64,000 bases of DNA, from assembly GCF_001267155.1 (NCBI RefSeq), contig NZ_CP012357.1, positions 62,001 through 126,000 of the forward strand. The letters are read 5' to 3'. Both the position numbers and the translations under genes were made by a program. Below, one piece after another: positions 1 to 10,525 of this stretch (within the stretch, counting starts at the first letter, position 1; every line of letters begins with the position of its first letter). Under the pieces are notes generated by a model. It searched no databases and had not been told where the DNA came from. It was given only the letters and a program-made list of their open reading frames with translations. This DNA comes from Spiroplasma litorale (lineage in GTDB: Bacteria > Bacillota_I > Bacilli_A > Mycoplasmatales > Mycoplasmataceae).

Positions 1-1
1 A

Positions 2-1096
2 ATGATTAAAGTCGATGAAACTTTTATTGAAACAACATTATTATTTAAAAAACAATATAATCTAAAAAAACTATTATCTAATTTAGGTAATCCACAAAAT
101 AATATTAAAGTTATTAATGTTGTTGGGACAAATGGTAAAGGTTCAACTTCAAAATATATATATGATGGTTTGCGTTCAAAATTTAAGAATATTGGGTTGT
201 TTATATCTCCAGCCTTTTTATATCAGAATGAAAGAATTCAACTAAATGGAAATTATATAAATGATGAAGATTTAAAAAAATTATATAATGACAATAAAAA
301 AATAATTAAAGAATATGAACTTACATTTTTTGAAATTTGAATGTTTTTAGCAGTTTTATATTTTAATAAATTTGATATTGATTATGCAGTCATAGAAGCA
401 GGAATTGGTGGTAGGTTAGATTGTACAAACTTATTTGAAAATCAAGTTTGTGTTTGTTTAACATCAATAGGTTACGATCATACTGAATTACTTGGTAATA
501 ACATTGAAAGCATAATAGAACATAAGGTTGGAATCATTAAGCCTGGAAGAACTTTATTTGTAAGCTCCGATAATAAAAAATATAAAAAAATAATTAAAGA
601 AAAAGTAAATGAAAAAGTTGTTTTCGCTAAAAAAGTTAAAAACAAAATTAATTATCAAAGATCAAATATTGGATTAGCAAAAAAAGTTCTTAAGTGACTA
701 GATGTAAAATACAATAATTATATTGCTCCGATCGGAAGGTATACATATCTAAATGAAACTCCAAAATTTATAATTGATGGGTGTCATAATATTGATGGAG
801 TAAAAACAGTTATAAAACAAATCAAAAAGTTAAATAATCCAATTGTTATTTATGCATCTAGTAAAGAAAAAGATTATTTTCAAATATTAAAAGTTCTTAA
901 AAAAAATATAAAAAATTTATATATAACTGATTTTGAACACCCTAAATCTTGGATAATACCTAAAGACTTAAAAAGTGACTACAACTACATTGGTGATTGA
1001 AAAATATTTTTAGAAAAAAACATATACAATAATATTGTAGTTTGTGGAAGCTTATATTTTATTCCACAGGTTTATGAATGATATAGGAGTAAATAA
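2..1096 (+). CDS. folC: Folylpolyglutamate synthase / dihydrofolate synthase family protein (FolC)
   Basis: Mur-ligase-fold enzyme that adds glutamate to folates in the cytoplasm. The ATP-binding loop GTNGKGSTS lies near residues 42-50, and the family motif GYDHTELLG follows later. The frame reads through at least four UGA-Trp codons to a TAA and gives 364 residues, somewhat short for FolC (usually about 400-430). The ATG is the second base of the window, so no ribosome binding site can be seen and the true start could lie upstream. The next gene, a folate-type ECF S component, starts 2 nt after the stop, which supports a role in folate uptake and retention. Whether the protein also has dihydrofolate synthase activity is unknown. 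Confidence 0.88.
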
Positions 1097-1098
1097 AA

Positions 1099-1812
1099 AT
1101 GAATTGATATCTAGCGACAAATATTATAGCTGCTCTATGTCTTGCGGCATTACTTCTTATTGCTTTAGCGATGGAGAAGTTTACATTTAAAAAAATATCA
1201 ATAAAACATATAGCGGTTTTATCAACATTATGTGCTGTTAGTGCAGTCTTAACAGGCTTATCATACAAACTATCAGAATTAATTTTTGGAGGGTTTAATA
1301 TTAGATTAGCATTAGGAGATTGAATAATCTTCTTAGTTGGTATGTTGTTTGGACCTTTGTGTGGAGTGATTTCAGGTATATGTACTGACACTTTAATGAC
1401 AATATTAGTTCCAAACAGTTTTGGATATCATGCAGGCTACATGTTTTGTAAAGCACTACTTGGTTTTGGTGGTGCACTTGTATTTATTTTTAATAATAGA
1501 AAATATATACTAGCAAAAGTAATTGTAATTTACTCAGTGTTTTATATAATTCAAAGTTTATTTTTCAATCAAATTTGAATGATGTCATGAAAAGGAAATG
1601 CTGCATGATTAGACTTAGCTGTTAAAATAATTAAACTACCAATATCATTAAGCATATATATACTTTTTGTTTATTCTTCTTATAAAGCACTACAACCATT
1701 ATTAAGTAAATGATCTGTTAATGAGGTTTGGTGTTATAGAGATATTGCAAAAGAAGAGAGCAAGCAATCTGTTGATAAGAAGGTGAATGCAAATGAGAGC
1801 ACTAAAAGTTAA
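1099..1812 (+). CDS. folT: Folate-family ECF transporter S component (FolT-like)
   Basis: Small hydrophobic protein of 237 residues with about six membrane segments. It contains the RLALGDWIIFLVG and FGPLCGVISG stretches typical of ECF substrate-binding S components of the folate family. It would capture a vitamin and work with the shared EcfAA'T energising module, which is not in this window. An AGGAG site overlaps the end of folC. The C-terminal tail is hydrophilic and runs into hprK, overlapping it by 20-26 nt. Folate is inferred from family resemblance and from the folC neighbour. Another vitamin substrate is possible. Confidence 0.75.
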
Positions 1813-2725
1813 AGATATAATTAATAATTTTAATTTAGAAGTATTATCTGAAAACAAAAAACAAAAAGATATTATTATTGAAGCATATGGTGTTAATAGA
1901 GCAGGTTTAGAACTTGCAGGTTATTTTGAAGAAGGCCAAAAAGCTCACAGAGTTATTATGATGTCAACAAAAGAATATCAATACATAATGAATTTTGAAG
2001 AAGATGAAAGAGCAAAGAGATATAATAATTTATTTAAACAAAACGTGCCTTTAATTATAATTACAAAAAAATTTGAAGATACTTTATTAATAAAAACTGC
2101 AAAAGAAAAAAAAGTATTAGTAACAAGAGCTACTAATGATTCAACTAGTAATTTTACACAAAGTCTTCTTGAATTCATGGATGACTACTTTGCACCAACG
2201 ATTGAACTACATGGTTCACTTGTTAACGTTTTTGGTAAAGGTGTTCTTTTAATTGGAAAATCAGGAATTGGAAAATCTGAAATTACACTTGATTTAATAA
2301 AAGCTAATCATTTGTTTGTTGGTGATGACAGAATTGTAATTGTTAGAAAATTTACAGATTTATATGGCCGAAGTCATGAAATCTTAAAAAATTTAGTTGA
2401 AGTAAGAGGGATTGGGATTGTTGATGTATCAAAAACGAATGGATATCAAGTTATTATGAATGATAGCAAGATAGATATAGTAATAGAATTATTGCAATTT
2501 AAAAATAATGGTACCGATGAATACGATAGAATCGGTAGTGATTTTCAAAAATTTAATATCTTAGATGTAGATATACCATACATTAAAATTCCTGTTGCAA
2601 CTGGTAGAAATATACCAAACATAATTGAAGTAGCTGTTGCAAAACTAAAATTAAAACAAAATAGCCAATATCAAAGCGAGGTTGAACTAATTTCAGAAAG
2701 AGCATTAAAATATAATGATCAATAA
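1793..2725 (+). CDS. hprK: HPr kinase/phosphorylase
   Basis: Bifunctional enzyme that phosphorylates and dephosphorylates Ser46 of HPr, tuning PTS sugar uptake. The central HGS motif (residues 140-142), P-loop GKSGIGKSE (155-163) and HprK signature LVEVRGIGIVDV are all present, and the length (310) is normal. An in-frame ATG six bases upstream (1787) is possible, but the AGAAGG site fits the 1793 start better, with about 9 nt spacing. The gene overlaps folT upstream and lgt downstream, so the three are probably translationally coupled. Its target HPr is encoded at 37074 in the same window and keeps the serine. Confidence 0.95.
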   Translation: MRALKVKDIINNFNLEVLSENKKQKDIIIEAYGVNRAGLELAGYFEEGQKAHRVIMMSTKEYQYIMNFEEDERAKRYNNLFKQNVPLIIITKKFEDTLLIKTAKEKKVLVTRATNDSTSNFTQSLLEFMDDYFAPTIELHGSLVNVFGKGVLLIGKSGIGKSEITLDLIKANHLFVGDDRIVIVRKFTDLYGRSHEILKNLVEVRGIGIVDVSKTNGYQVIMNDSKIDIVIELLQFKNNGTDEYDRIGSDFQKFNILDVDIPYIKIPVATGRNIPNIIEVAVAKLKLKQNSQYQSEVELISERALKYNDQ

Positions 2726-4118
2726 TTTTTTAAGTAGTAAATGATCTAATGGACAACCAATCCCTGAAGGAGTTTTTCCAAGATCGGATGGTAGATTTTC
2801 AGATAACCTTTCTTTTCTATACTCAATATTTATTTTGGCAGGAGTTATTCTTGTTGTTATTGCATCAATAGTTTGTCTTAGAATAAAAAAAATACCTCTT
2901 AAAGAATTTATAAATGGAATCTATATTTCAATTCCAATAGCAGTTATTGGTGCAAGTTTTTTTGGGAAATTGGGAACCACTGGTGAGGATTGAAAAATAT
3001 ATAGACTATTCTTTTTTTGAGAACCAGGTTTAAGTTTTTTTGGTGGTATGTTTTTTGGAGGGACAGCAGCCTTTGTGTGATTTTGATATAAAAAAAGAGT
3101 CACTAAAATATCAATATGAGTTTATGCAGATTGTATTGTGCCAAATGTTTTATTAGGCCAGTCAATTGGTAGATGAGGTAATTTATTTAATCATGAGATA
3201 ATGGGTAAGACAGTGTCTGATGATAATATGAATAAAATTACATGGCTTCCAACTTTTATATGACATAGACTTTTTTATTTTCGTAACCCATTAACTGGTC
3301 AAGAGTACGAAACACTTCAGTTTAGAGAACCATTGTTTTTATATGAATCAATTGCAACTTTCGCATTTTGATTAATTCTAGTTTTGCTTATTCCACAACT
3401 TTGAAAGATTTTCAATAAAAAACCTTATAAAATTGATCCTTACGCATTTCCATGTAAGTTTAATAAAAAAGTTAGGTGAATAGATGAAAAAGATTTGATA
3501 TCGTATAATACTCAAATTCCCGTTGTTTATTTAAAAAATTCAAAAGGTCAACTAAGTTTGAAAATGAATTGAGTTTGAAAAAAAGCATATATCTTGTATG
3601 AGACTAATATACAAGAAACAAAAAACTTGCAAAACAAAATTACAAAAAGAAAAGAAGAACAACTAAAAGCGGAAAAGAATTATAAAAAAATTAATTTAGA
3701 AATTAAAAATAAAATTAAAAAAATAAAGAGAGATAATAACAATAAAGAACTTATAAAAAATATTAAATCGCAAAAAAAATCTGAAGAGTATATTAATTTA
3801 AAATTCCAAAAATCAAGAATAAGAGAATTTTTAGGAAGAGATTCAAAAGATCTATACAATTTAAACAATCCAAATAAATATTTTGTTTGGCACTCAGGTG
3901 TTTTTGCATCTTTTTATATAATGTATATTTCATTGATTAGGATTTTACTTGACTCATTTAGAGATCCATACGAGCTAGCGGTTAAAATGCACCCAGCACT
4001 TAATTATTTATCATTATTTAGTATATTTTTATTAGGGCTTGTTTTATTTATATTTGCTCAATTTATATCGCCAAAAAAATGAAGGGAAAGTGGCTGATTG
4101 TATGAAAAATCTTATTAA
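2715..4118 (+). CDS. lgt: Prolipoprotein diacylglyceryl transferase paralog 1 (Lgt-like, motif His missing)
   Basis: Polytopic membrane protein of 467 residues in the Lgt family, which transfers diacylglycerol to the lipobox cysteine of prelipoproteins. The signature GRWGNLFNHE (about residues 152-161) is intact. The conserved S-x-H-G-G motif reads SFFGG, so the histidine (E. coli His103) is Phe at residue 109. In the last membrane segment the usual R-x-x-x-E appears as RILLD. A Lys/Glu-rich, probably coiled-coil insertion of about 85 residues precedes the final two membrane segments. It overlaps hprK by 11 nt, and its tail overlaps the trxB start. A second lgt at 5086 keeps the histidine. 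This copy may be specialised or catalytically weak. Confidence 0.85.
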
Positions 4119-5040
4119 AACTGATTATGATTTAATAATTGTTGGAGAGGGTCCTGCTGGATTATCTGCTGCAATTTATTCGTGTAGAGCTGGATTAAGA
4201 ACAATTTTATTAGAAAATTCAACACCTGGGGGTAAAGTTATGAAAACTGACTCAGTCGAAAACTACCCAGGTTTTAAAACAATAAAAGGACCAGACTTAG
4301 GTTTTCATTTTTATGAACAAGCATTAAACTTGGGTGCGGTTGAAGCTGGTAGTGGGATTAAAAATTATAAAAAAGAAAACGATGTGTTTATAGTTGAATT
4401 AATTAACGGAAAAATAATCACTGGTCTTGCTATGATAATAGCTACAGGAACTAAGGAAAATTTATTAAAAGTACCTGGTGAGTTAGAGTATTATGGTAAA
4501 GGAGTTTCATATTGTGCAACGTGTGATGGGGCATTCTATAAGGAAAAGGATGAATTAGCTGTTGTTGGTGGCGGTTATTCTGCAATTGAAGAAGCAATTT
4601 TTTTAACAAGATTTGTTGGAAAAGTATATATAATTCATCGAAGACAAGGTTTTAGAGTAGATAAAAAATCGATAGAAAAAGCAAAAAACAATAATAAAAT
4701 TGAATTTATATTAGATAGTGTTGTGACTGAAATAAAAGGTTCAAAAGAAGTTGAATCAATTACTATAAAAAATTTAGTAGATGAAGACATTAGAGAATTA
4801 AAAGTATCAGCAATATTTCCCTTTATTGGACACGTTCCAAATACAAACTTTATAAATGATAAAAGTATTTTAAACGAAGAAGGGTTCATTTTAACTAATG
4901 ATAAAATGGAAACTGATATTAAAGGATTATTTGCAGCTGGAGACGTTAGAGATACTCCGTTTAGACAAATAGCAACAGCTGTTTCTGATGGTGCAATCGC
5001 AGCTCAATTTGCAATAAAATTTATAGAAAACCTTAACTAA
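4102..5040 (+). CDS. trxB: Thioredoxin-disulfide reductase
   Basis: FAD/NADPH flavoprotein that reduces thioredoxin. Visible are the FAD-binding GEGPAG (residues 15-20), the redox pair CATC (138-141), the NADPH loop GGGYSAIEEA and HRRQGFR, and the C-terminal GLFAAGDV FAD motif. The NADPH loop has Tyr where most family members have Asp (GGGDSA). I chose the ATG that gives MKNLIKTDYD, because the ORF extends upstream only into the end of lgt; this start overlaps lgt by 17 nt. The 312-residue length is typical. TrxB probably supplies electrons to the aerobic NrdE/F reductase encoded at 37418-41057. Confidence 0.93.
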   Translation: MKNLIKTDYDLIIVGEGPAGLSAAIYSCRAGLRTILLENSTPGGKVMKTDSVENYPGFKTIKGPDLGFHFYEQALNLGAVEAGSGIKNYKKENDVFIVELINGKIITGLAMIIATGTKENLLKVPGELEYYGKGVSYCATCDGAFYKEKDELAVVGGGYSAIEEAIFLTRFVGKVYIIHRRQGFRVDKKSIEKAKNNNKIEFILDSVVTEIKGSKEVESITIKNLVDEDIRELKVSAIFPFIGHVPNTNFINDKSILNEEGFILTNDKMETDIKGLFAAGDVRDTPFRQIATAVSDGAIAAQFAIKFIENLN

Positions 5041-5085
5041 AAATCATAGTTATGATAAAATTACATAGTTAAAGGTTGTGATTTA

Positions 5086-6408
5086 ATGTTATTAAGCTGA
5101 ATTCAAGGAAATAATTGAACGCAAGCCGACATAGGAACAAGAGCTCAAAGTGATTACGGGGGCGTACATATGTATGCCTTGACAATGTCGCTTGGAGTTC
5201 TTTTATCAATTTTAGGTTGTGCTCTTCAATTTTATAGAAAAAAATTAAGTTTTAAAGAACTTTGAATAGCGGCTATTATTGTTGTCCCTTTAGGTTTATT
5301 TGGTGCTAGTTTTTTTGGGAAATTAAACGCAGAAAATGGTAGAAATGCAGGCGGAGTTGGATTTTTTGGTTTATTTGCTTTTTGAAAAGCGGGTATGTCA
5401 ATACATGGAGCAATTTTTGTTACAGTAATTGCTGGTGTTATTATATTCAATATTGTGTCATTAAAAACAAAAGTTACAGTTTGAGAATATGCTGATGCAA
5501 TAGCTCCAAATGTATTACTTGGACAAGTAGTTGGTAGATGAGGAAACTTTTTCAACCATGAACTTTTTGGAAAACCCGCAGGACTATATGAGGACAAATC
5601 AGTATTATCTTGACTCCCAACTTTTATAAGAGACAATATGGCTTTTAAATACACTAATTCATCCCCTAATAGTAATGGATTAATAGATGGTCAAACTTAT
5701 GTAATGCATCCAATTTTTTTGTATGAATCTTTTTTCTTATTGGTAAGTTGACTTATAATTACTATGTTAATTCCATTCATTGGTAGATGAATAGGTAAAA
5801 AACCATGAAAAGTGAATCCAGAAAAATACCAATTTGATTTAAAATACTCTTTTAGATATTTTTTTACTAGAAAATACGAAGAAGGTAAAAAAACATATTG
5901 AGAAGTTTGAAATGAAGCAACATCTCAAAATTATGAAGAAAAAGAAAGAGATAAATATTTAGAAAAAGTTGATAAAATAAATGATAAAAACCCAATAATT
6001 AGGCGATTTAAAAAAGGGAAACTATTGCTACAAACCAATAACCCTAATAAATATATGCTTACTAGAAGTGGTGTCGCATTTGGGGGTTACTTTTTAGCTT
6101 GGAATTTAATTAGGTTTGTTCTTGAATTAGACAGACCTGATGATCACTTGTTTTTGATGTACAATAGAACGTTATCTTTAGTTGTAATAGGATTGACAGC
6201 ATTTTCTGGATTGGTTATAATTCTTTTAGCTCAATTTTTATTCCCATATTTTATTAGAAGACCGGGATATACATATGAGCAAGAGTTTTTCCCAGTAAAT
6301 ACAATTCAAGAAAATACAAACATTGTAAAGGATAAAACCGATAAAAAAGAAATCAATGAAATTAATGAAAATAACTCATCTAAAAAAGAGTTCAAGAAAA
6401 GGGAATAA
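5086..6408 (+). CDS. lgt: Prolipoprotein diacylglyceryl transferase paralog 2 (complete motifs)
   Basis: Second Lgt-family protein, 440 residues. It keeps the catalytic-region histidine (SIHGA, His107), the signature GRWGNFFNHE (about 150-159) and the C-terminal R-x-x-x-E (RFVLE). It is therefore the better candidate for the working prelipoprotein diacylglyceryl transferase. Like its paralog it carries a charged cytoplasmic insertion before the last two membrane segments, and it ends in a hydrophilic Asn/Lys/Glu-rich tail. An AAAGG site precedes the ATG. The stop codon overlaps the whiA start by one base (TAATG), so the two genes are coupled. Both copies are much longer than E. coli Lgt (291 residues). 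Confidence 0.9.
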
Positions 6409-7367
6409 TGTCATTTGCACTTGATGTAAAAAACGAAATCCTAAATCATGACTTTTCACTAAAACAAATGAAAATGTTATTAACAGGTTTTTTAAAATTT
6501 AATGGTGAAATCATATACAATGATAATGAAGTCTTATATCAGATTTCTTGTAATAACAATGCTTTAGTTAGAGGTATTTATAAAATATTGAAACAATTTT
6601 ATAAAGAAGACTTTCAAACTACAATAATTGATTTACCTATAAAAGTAAAAAATAAAAAACTATTTAGAATTTTATTAACTAAAAATGTTAAAGATTTTTT
6701 AGAAGATTTAAAAATCTATGATTTTAAAAACAACAAAAAAATAATTGAAATAGAAGATGTATCAGGAAAAAACAGTTTTGAAAAACATCAGGATCTCATA
6801 AGAGCCTATGTTTCTGGAGTTTTTATTGCAGTGGGGAGTGTTAATTCCCCAGAAACTCCAAACTATCATCTAGAGTTGCAATTTAAATTTGAAAATGAAG
6901 CAATTTATTTTTTGAATTTAATGCATTCATTTGATTTTGATTTTAAAATTGTAACAAGAAGAAACAACTTTGTTGTATATTTAAAAAAATCTATGCTAGT
7001 TTCAGATTTCTTAAAATTTATTGATGCTGCAGAATCAGTAATGGCGTTTGAAAACACAAGAATAGGCAGAGATTTAAAAAATAATGTTATTAGGTATATT
7101 AATACACAAATTCATAACCAGAAAAATATTACAAAAACTGGAAATAGACAAATTGAAGAAATAAATTTAATTATAAATAAGGGAATGTTAAGTAAATTAT
7201 CTTTGAAAGCCCAAGTACTCGCAAAAGCACGTCTTAAAAATCCTGAAACCTCATTTTCTGAATTAGTACAAGTTTTAGAAGGTGAAGGAATAAAAATAAC
7301 AAAATCAGGAGTAAGCAATCTATTTAAAATTATTAGTAAATTAGCAAAACAAATTAAGGAAGGTTAG
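6408..7367 (+). CDS. whiA: DNA-binding protein WhiA
   Basis: 319-residue WhiA homolog. It starts MSFALDVKNEI, as usual for the family, has an LAGLIDADG-like fold in the first two thirds, and ends in a helix-turn-helix (about residues 230-310) containing a family-typical LSLKAQVLAKARLKNP stretch. In Gram-positive bacteria WhiA influences cell division and chromosome segregation. The exact role in wall-less bacteria is not established. It overlaps lgt2 by one base and lies 1 nt before the small XRE regulator, in the same transcription unit. Confidence 0.92.
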   Translation: MSFALDVKNEILNHDFSLKQMKMLLTGFLKFNGEIIYNDNEVLYQISCNNNALVRGIYKILKQFYKEDFQTTIIDLPIKVKNKKLFRILLTKNVKDFLEDLKIYDFKNNKKIIEIEDVSGKNSFEKHQDLIRAYVSGVFIAVGSVNSPETPNYHLELQFKFENEAIYFLNLMHSFDFDFKIVTRRNNFVVYLKKSMLVSDFLKFIDAAESVMAFENTRIGRDLKNNVIRYINTQIHNQKNITKTGNRQIEEINLIINKGMLSKLSLKAQVLAKARLKNPETSFSELVQVLEGEGIKITKSGVSNLFKIISKLAKQIKEG

Positions 7368-7368
7368 T

Positions 7369-7590
7369 ATGGAAAAAAACAATATTTTACAAATTTTTAG
7401 CAAAAACATGAAACGTTTGAGACAAAACGCAAGAATAACTCAAGAGGAATTAAGTTTTAGATCTGGGTTACATAAAAATTATATTTCAGATGCCGAAAGA
7501 GGTAAAAGAAATATCTCATTAAAAGCAATTGAAAAATTAGCAAGAGGTTTAGAAATAAATCTTACTGAATTTTTTATGGAAAATAATTAA
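7369..7590 (+). CDS. Small XRE-family helix-turn-helix regulator
   Basis: 73-residue protein made almost entirely of one Cro/CI helix-turn-helix (NMKRLRQNARITQEELSFRS, then LHKNYISDAERGKRN). It has no other domain, so it probably acts as a dimeric DNA-binding protein. It starts 1 nt after whiA behind an AAGGAAGG site. Its stop overlaps, tail to tail, the end of the rhodanese-like gene on the other strand by 4 nt. The target is unknown. Confidence 0.85.
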   Translation: MEKNNILQIFSKNMKRLRQNARITQEELSFRSGLHKNYISDAERGKRNISLKAIEKLARGLEINLTEFFMENN

Positions 7591-7982
7591 TAAATTACTA
7601 CTTTTGTCATAGGGTCATATATCTCATTATTTCTAATGTTTTTATATCCTGTGTTCAAAAGTTTAACTTTAAAACCTTTTCTTTTAAGGTTTTTATATAT
7701 ATATAAATTACTTCTATAGTCATTACTTATAAGAAGTATTTTTTTATTTTTATCTATTAATTTAAAATAGGTAAAATTAAAGTTTCATGCAGGTACATTT
7801 GTAGTATTTTCTAAATGGTGTTCTTCATAATCAACTTTATTTCTTAAATCAATTACTTGTCACTTTTTATTCTTTAATATATTCTTTAATTTTTTTTGAT
7901 TAATAACTTTATATTTTTTTTTAAAAGACTCTCTTCTAAAAATTTTTTGAATAAGCTTAAAAATTAAATCCAATCACTGCAT
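7587..7982 (-). CDS. Rhodanese-like domain protein without cysteine
   Basis: 131-residue protein read with three UGA-Trp codons. After an N-terminal hydrophobic/basic segment, a rhodanese-like domain begins at about residue 43 (QVIDLRNKVDYEEHH, then NVPAW), followed by KKILLISNDYRS and a GF-x-V strand. The active-site loop normally carries C-x-x-G-x-R-S; here the cysteine is replaced, and the whole protein contains no Cys. It therefore cannot do classical sulfur transfer. It may be a binding module held near the membrane. An AGGTGATTTT site precedes the ATG. It is convergent with the XRE gene. Confidence 0.7.
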
Positions 7983-8104
7983 AAAATCACCTACTAAAAT
8001 TATACTTTATATATTTAAAAGAATATAGTTAAAGAAAATTTAATTACTCTTAATTAATTAATCATTTTATAGTAATATATACTTATATTGAACGGAGGTA
8101 AAGT

Positions 8105-8395
8105 ATGAATTTATTGGCAACGGCTTCTCAAAAAGAACTGTCAAATCAAATTATACTTGTATTTGAAATTATTGCTTTAATAGTATCAATACTTATGATT
8201 GTTGTTGGATTAATTCAGAACAAAAGTTCACAAACTGGTTTAAGTGCCTTAAATGGTGGAAATGACGAACTATTTTCTAACTCAAAAGAAAGAGGTACTG
8301 ACAAAACTATGTCAATTTGGATGTTTAGTCTTGGTATAATTTTATTTGTAGTAACAATAGTAATAGGTATAATAACAAACACTATTCTTAAATAG
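8105..8395 (+). CDS. secG: Preprotein translocase subunit SecG
   Basis: 96-residue protein with two membrane helices (about residues 17-38 and 73-93) joined by a Gly/Ser/Asn-rich loop, the layout of SecG, the small accessory subunit of the SecYEG channel. It has a strong GGAGGT site and starts a new unit after the divergent rhodanese-like gene. The stop codon lies inside an intrinsic terminator hairpin. Identification rests on topology, length and position before rnr and smpB, the common Firmicutes/Mollicutes order secG-rnr-smpB-ssrA. Confidence 0.85.
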   Translation: MNLLATASQKELSNQIILVFEIIALIVSILMIVVGLIQNKSSQTGLSALNGGNDELFSNSKERGTDKTMSIWMFSLGIILFVVTIVIGIITNTILK

Positions 8396-8403
8396 TGTTT
8401 TTT
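8377..8403 (+). terminator. Intrinsic terminator at secG stop
   Basis: Perfect 10-bp inverted repeat (AAACACTATT / AATAGTGTTT) with a CTTA loop, running into a T tract. It contains the secG stop codon. Only 16 nt remain before the rnr start codon, so rnr must rely on read-through, or the hairpin has another function. Confidence 0.8.
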
Positions 8404-8419
8404 CATAGAGGAAGTATTT

Positions 8420-10516
8420 ATGGAACATTTAATTTCATATTTAAAAAAAAACGAACAGACGACACTAAACGATATTTTAAACCACTTTAATAACAAAGAA
8501 GAAGTAACTAATATTTTAAAAAAACTTAAAGAGGATTATAAAATAGGTTGAACTAACGATAATAAAATATATTATATAGATGAAAAATTTAAAATAGGTT
8601 CAATTAGAATAAATGACAAAGGGTTTGGTTTTGTAAAAAATTATAACAATCTAGAAGAAGATTTTTTTGTTGCGCCTAATTCATTAAATGGTTGTATTAC
8701 TTCTGATGAAGTTATTTACACTATCGAAAAGGAAAGCGACGATAGAACAAAAGCAAATATTGAAGGTATATCTAGCAGGGTAAAAACTTCATTAGTTGGG
8801 GAATTAGTTAAAAGTAAATGTGGCCGTTTTATTGATTTAATTCCTAGCGAGCAAGGTTTTAAAAATTATAGAATAGTAATGATAAATCAAAAAGATTTTA
8901 GACTTAAACCTGATTTAATATTAAAGGTTAAAATCCTTGATGTTAGAGATAAAAAATTATTTGTTAAAATACAAAAAATTATTGGGAACTCAAATAAGGC
9001 TGTGGATAGAATTATATCAATAGCCTATGAGTTTAATATAAAACCAGATTTCAATCCACTTGTATTAAGACAGGCTGATGAAGTTGCTGTTCCAATAAAT
9101 TATAATGATTATGAAATTAAGAGGAGGCTTAAGGATTCAATTATAGATAAATGTCTAGTTACAATTGATGGAGAAGACTCAAAAGATTTAGATGATGCAA
9201 TATATGTAGAAAAAACTTTAACCGGTTATAAATTGTTTGTTGCAATAGCGGATGTTTCATACTATGTAAGACCATTTACAGAACTTGATAATAGCGCATT
9301 GTTTAAAGGTAACTCGGTTTATTTAGCTAATAAAGTTATTCCAATGCTACCTGAGAAATTATCAAATGGTGTCTGTAGTTTAAATCCAAATGAAGAGAAA
9401 CTTTGTATGGTTGCAGAGATTTTATTTGACAATAATGGTAAAGTAGTTAATAAAAAAGTATATGAATCAATAATGATTTCAAAAGCAAGATTGACTTATA
9501 AAGAAGTTAACAGTATATTTGAAGGTCAAAACCCAAATAATAGAAATGGGGAAGTTCTTGAAATGCTTGAAAATGCTAAAGAATTACATTTAGCAATAGA
9601 AAAAGAAAGGATTTCAAGAGGATCTATTGAATTTGAAATATCAGAACCTAAAATAATTTTAGATAAAGAGTTTAATGTTGTAAATATAATAAAAAGATCA
9701 CGTGGAATAAGTGAAAAATTGATTGAAAATTTTATGGTTAGTGCAAACGAAGCAGTAGCAACAATAATTTTTCAAAAAGAATATCCACTTATTTATAGGA
9801 ATCATGATATTCCAAAAGAAGATAGTTTAAAGGAATGGTATGCTTCTCTAAAGGCTTTAGGGATTAATGCTAAGATGAATGAATTAGAAAAATTAAACCC
9901 AAAAAAAATCCAAAGTGCTCTAAAGGAAATTGAATTACAAGTAAAAGACGAAACTGAAAGAGAAGTTATAAATATCACTTTGCTTAGGTTTATGGAAAAG
10001 GCTGAATATGGATTAGATAATATTGGTCATTTTGGTCTGGCAAGTGATTGTTATACTCATTTTACGTCTCCAATTAGAAGATATAGTGATTTGCTAGTTC
10101 ATAGATATTTAAAACAATATTTGGTAGAAAAAGACTTTAAAGAGAATAAACTTAAAAATAATGAAAAATTTATATCAAAAGCTTCAAACATTATTAATGA
10201 AACCGAAAGAAATGCTGTATCAGCTGAAAGAGAAGTTAATAAAGTTTGTATGTGCGAATATATGAAAGATAAAGTGAATATAGAATATTCAGGTGTAATT
10301 TCTGCTGTATTAAAGTTTGGTATTTTTGTGCAACTTTCTAATTGTGTTGAAGGTCTTGTGCATATTTCAGAATTAAAAGATTACGTCTATGATACAGAAA
10401 AAAGTATTATGATAAATAAAAATAATAATACATTGAGATTAGGTCAAATTATTAAAATAAGAGTTAAAAATGCAGATGTAAAAAAAAGAGTAATTGATTT
10501 TGAACTTGTTGGTTAA
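8420..10516 (+). CDS. rnr: Ribonuclease R
   Basis: 698-residue 3'-5' exoribonuclease of the RNB family, which degrades structured RNA and works with tmRNA/SmpB in rescue of stalled ribosomes. An N-terminal winged-helix/cold-shock region is followed by the RNB catalytic core, with its aspartate cluster EDSKDLDDAIY (about residues 251-261), the FTSPIRRYSDLLVHR motif, and a C-terminal S1 domain (GVISAVLKFGIFVQL, then EGLVHISEL). An AGAGGAAG site precedes the ATG. One UGA-Trp lies near residue 44. smpB follows after 9 nt. Confidence 0.96.
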
Positions 10517-10525
10517 GAGGTTAGT

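Noticed and set aside
338-340. Apparent in-frame stops breaking folC, lgt, rnr, mgtE, nrdF, ptsG, pflB and others
   Set aside because: They are all UGA at positions where a Trp fits, and reading through gives whole conserved proteins. This is the mollicute genetic code, not gene decay.
1059-1391. 110-codon open frame on the minus strand
   Set aside because: It lies opposite folC/folT, has no ribosome site and no recognisable sequence. It is a shadow of the folT coding sequence.
5232-5654. 140-codon minus-strand open frame inside lgt2
   Set aside because: The plus-strand Lgt with GRWGNFFNHE is clearly the gene. The antisense frame has no motif.
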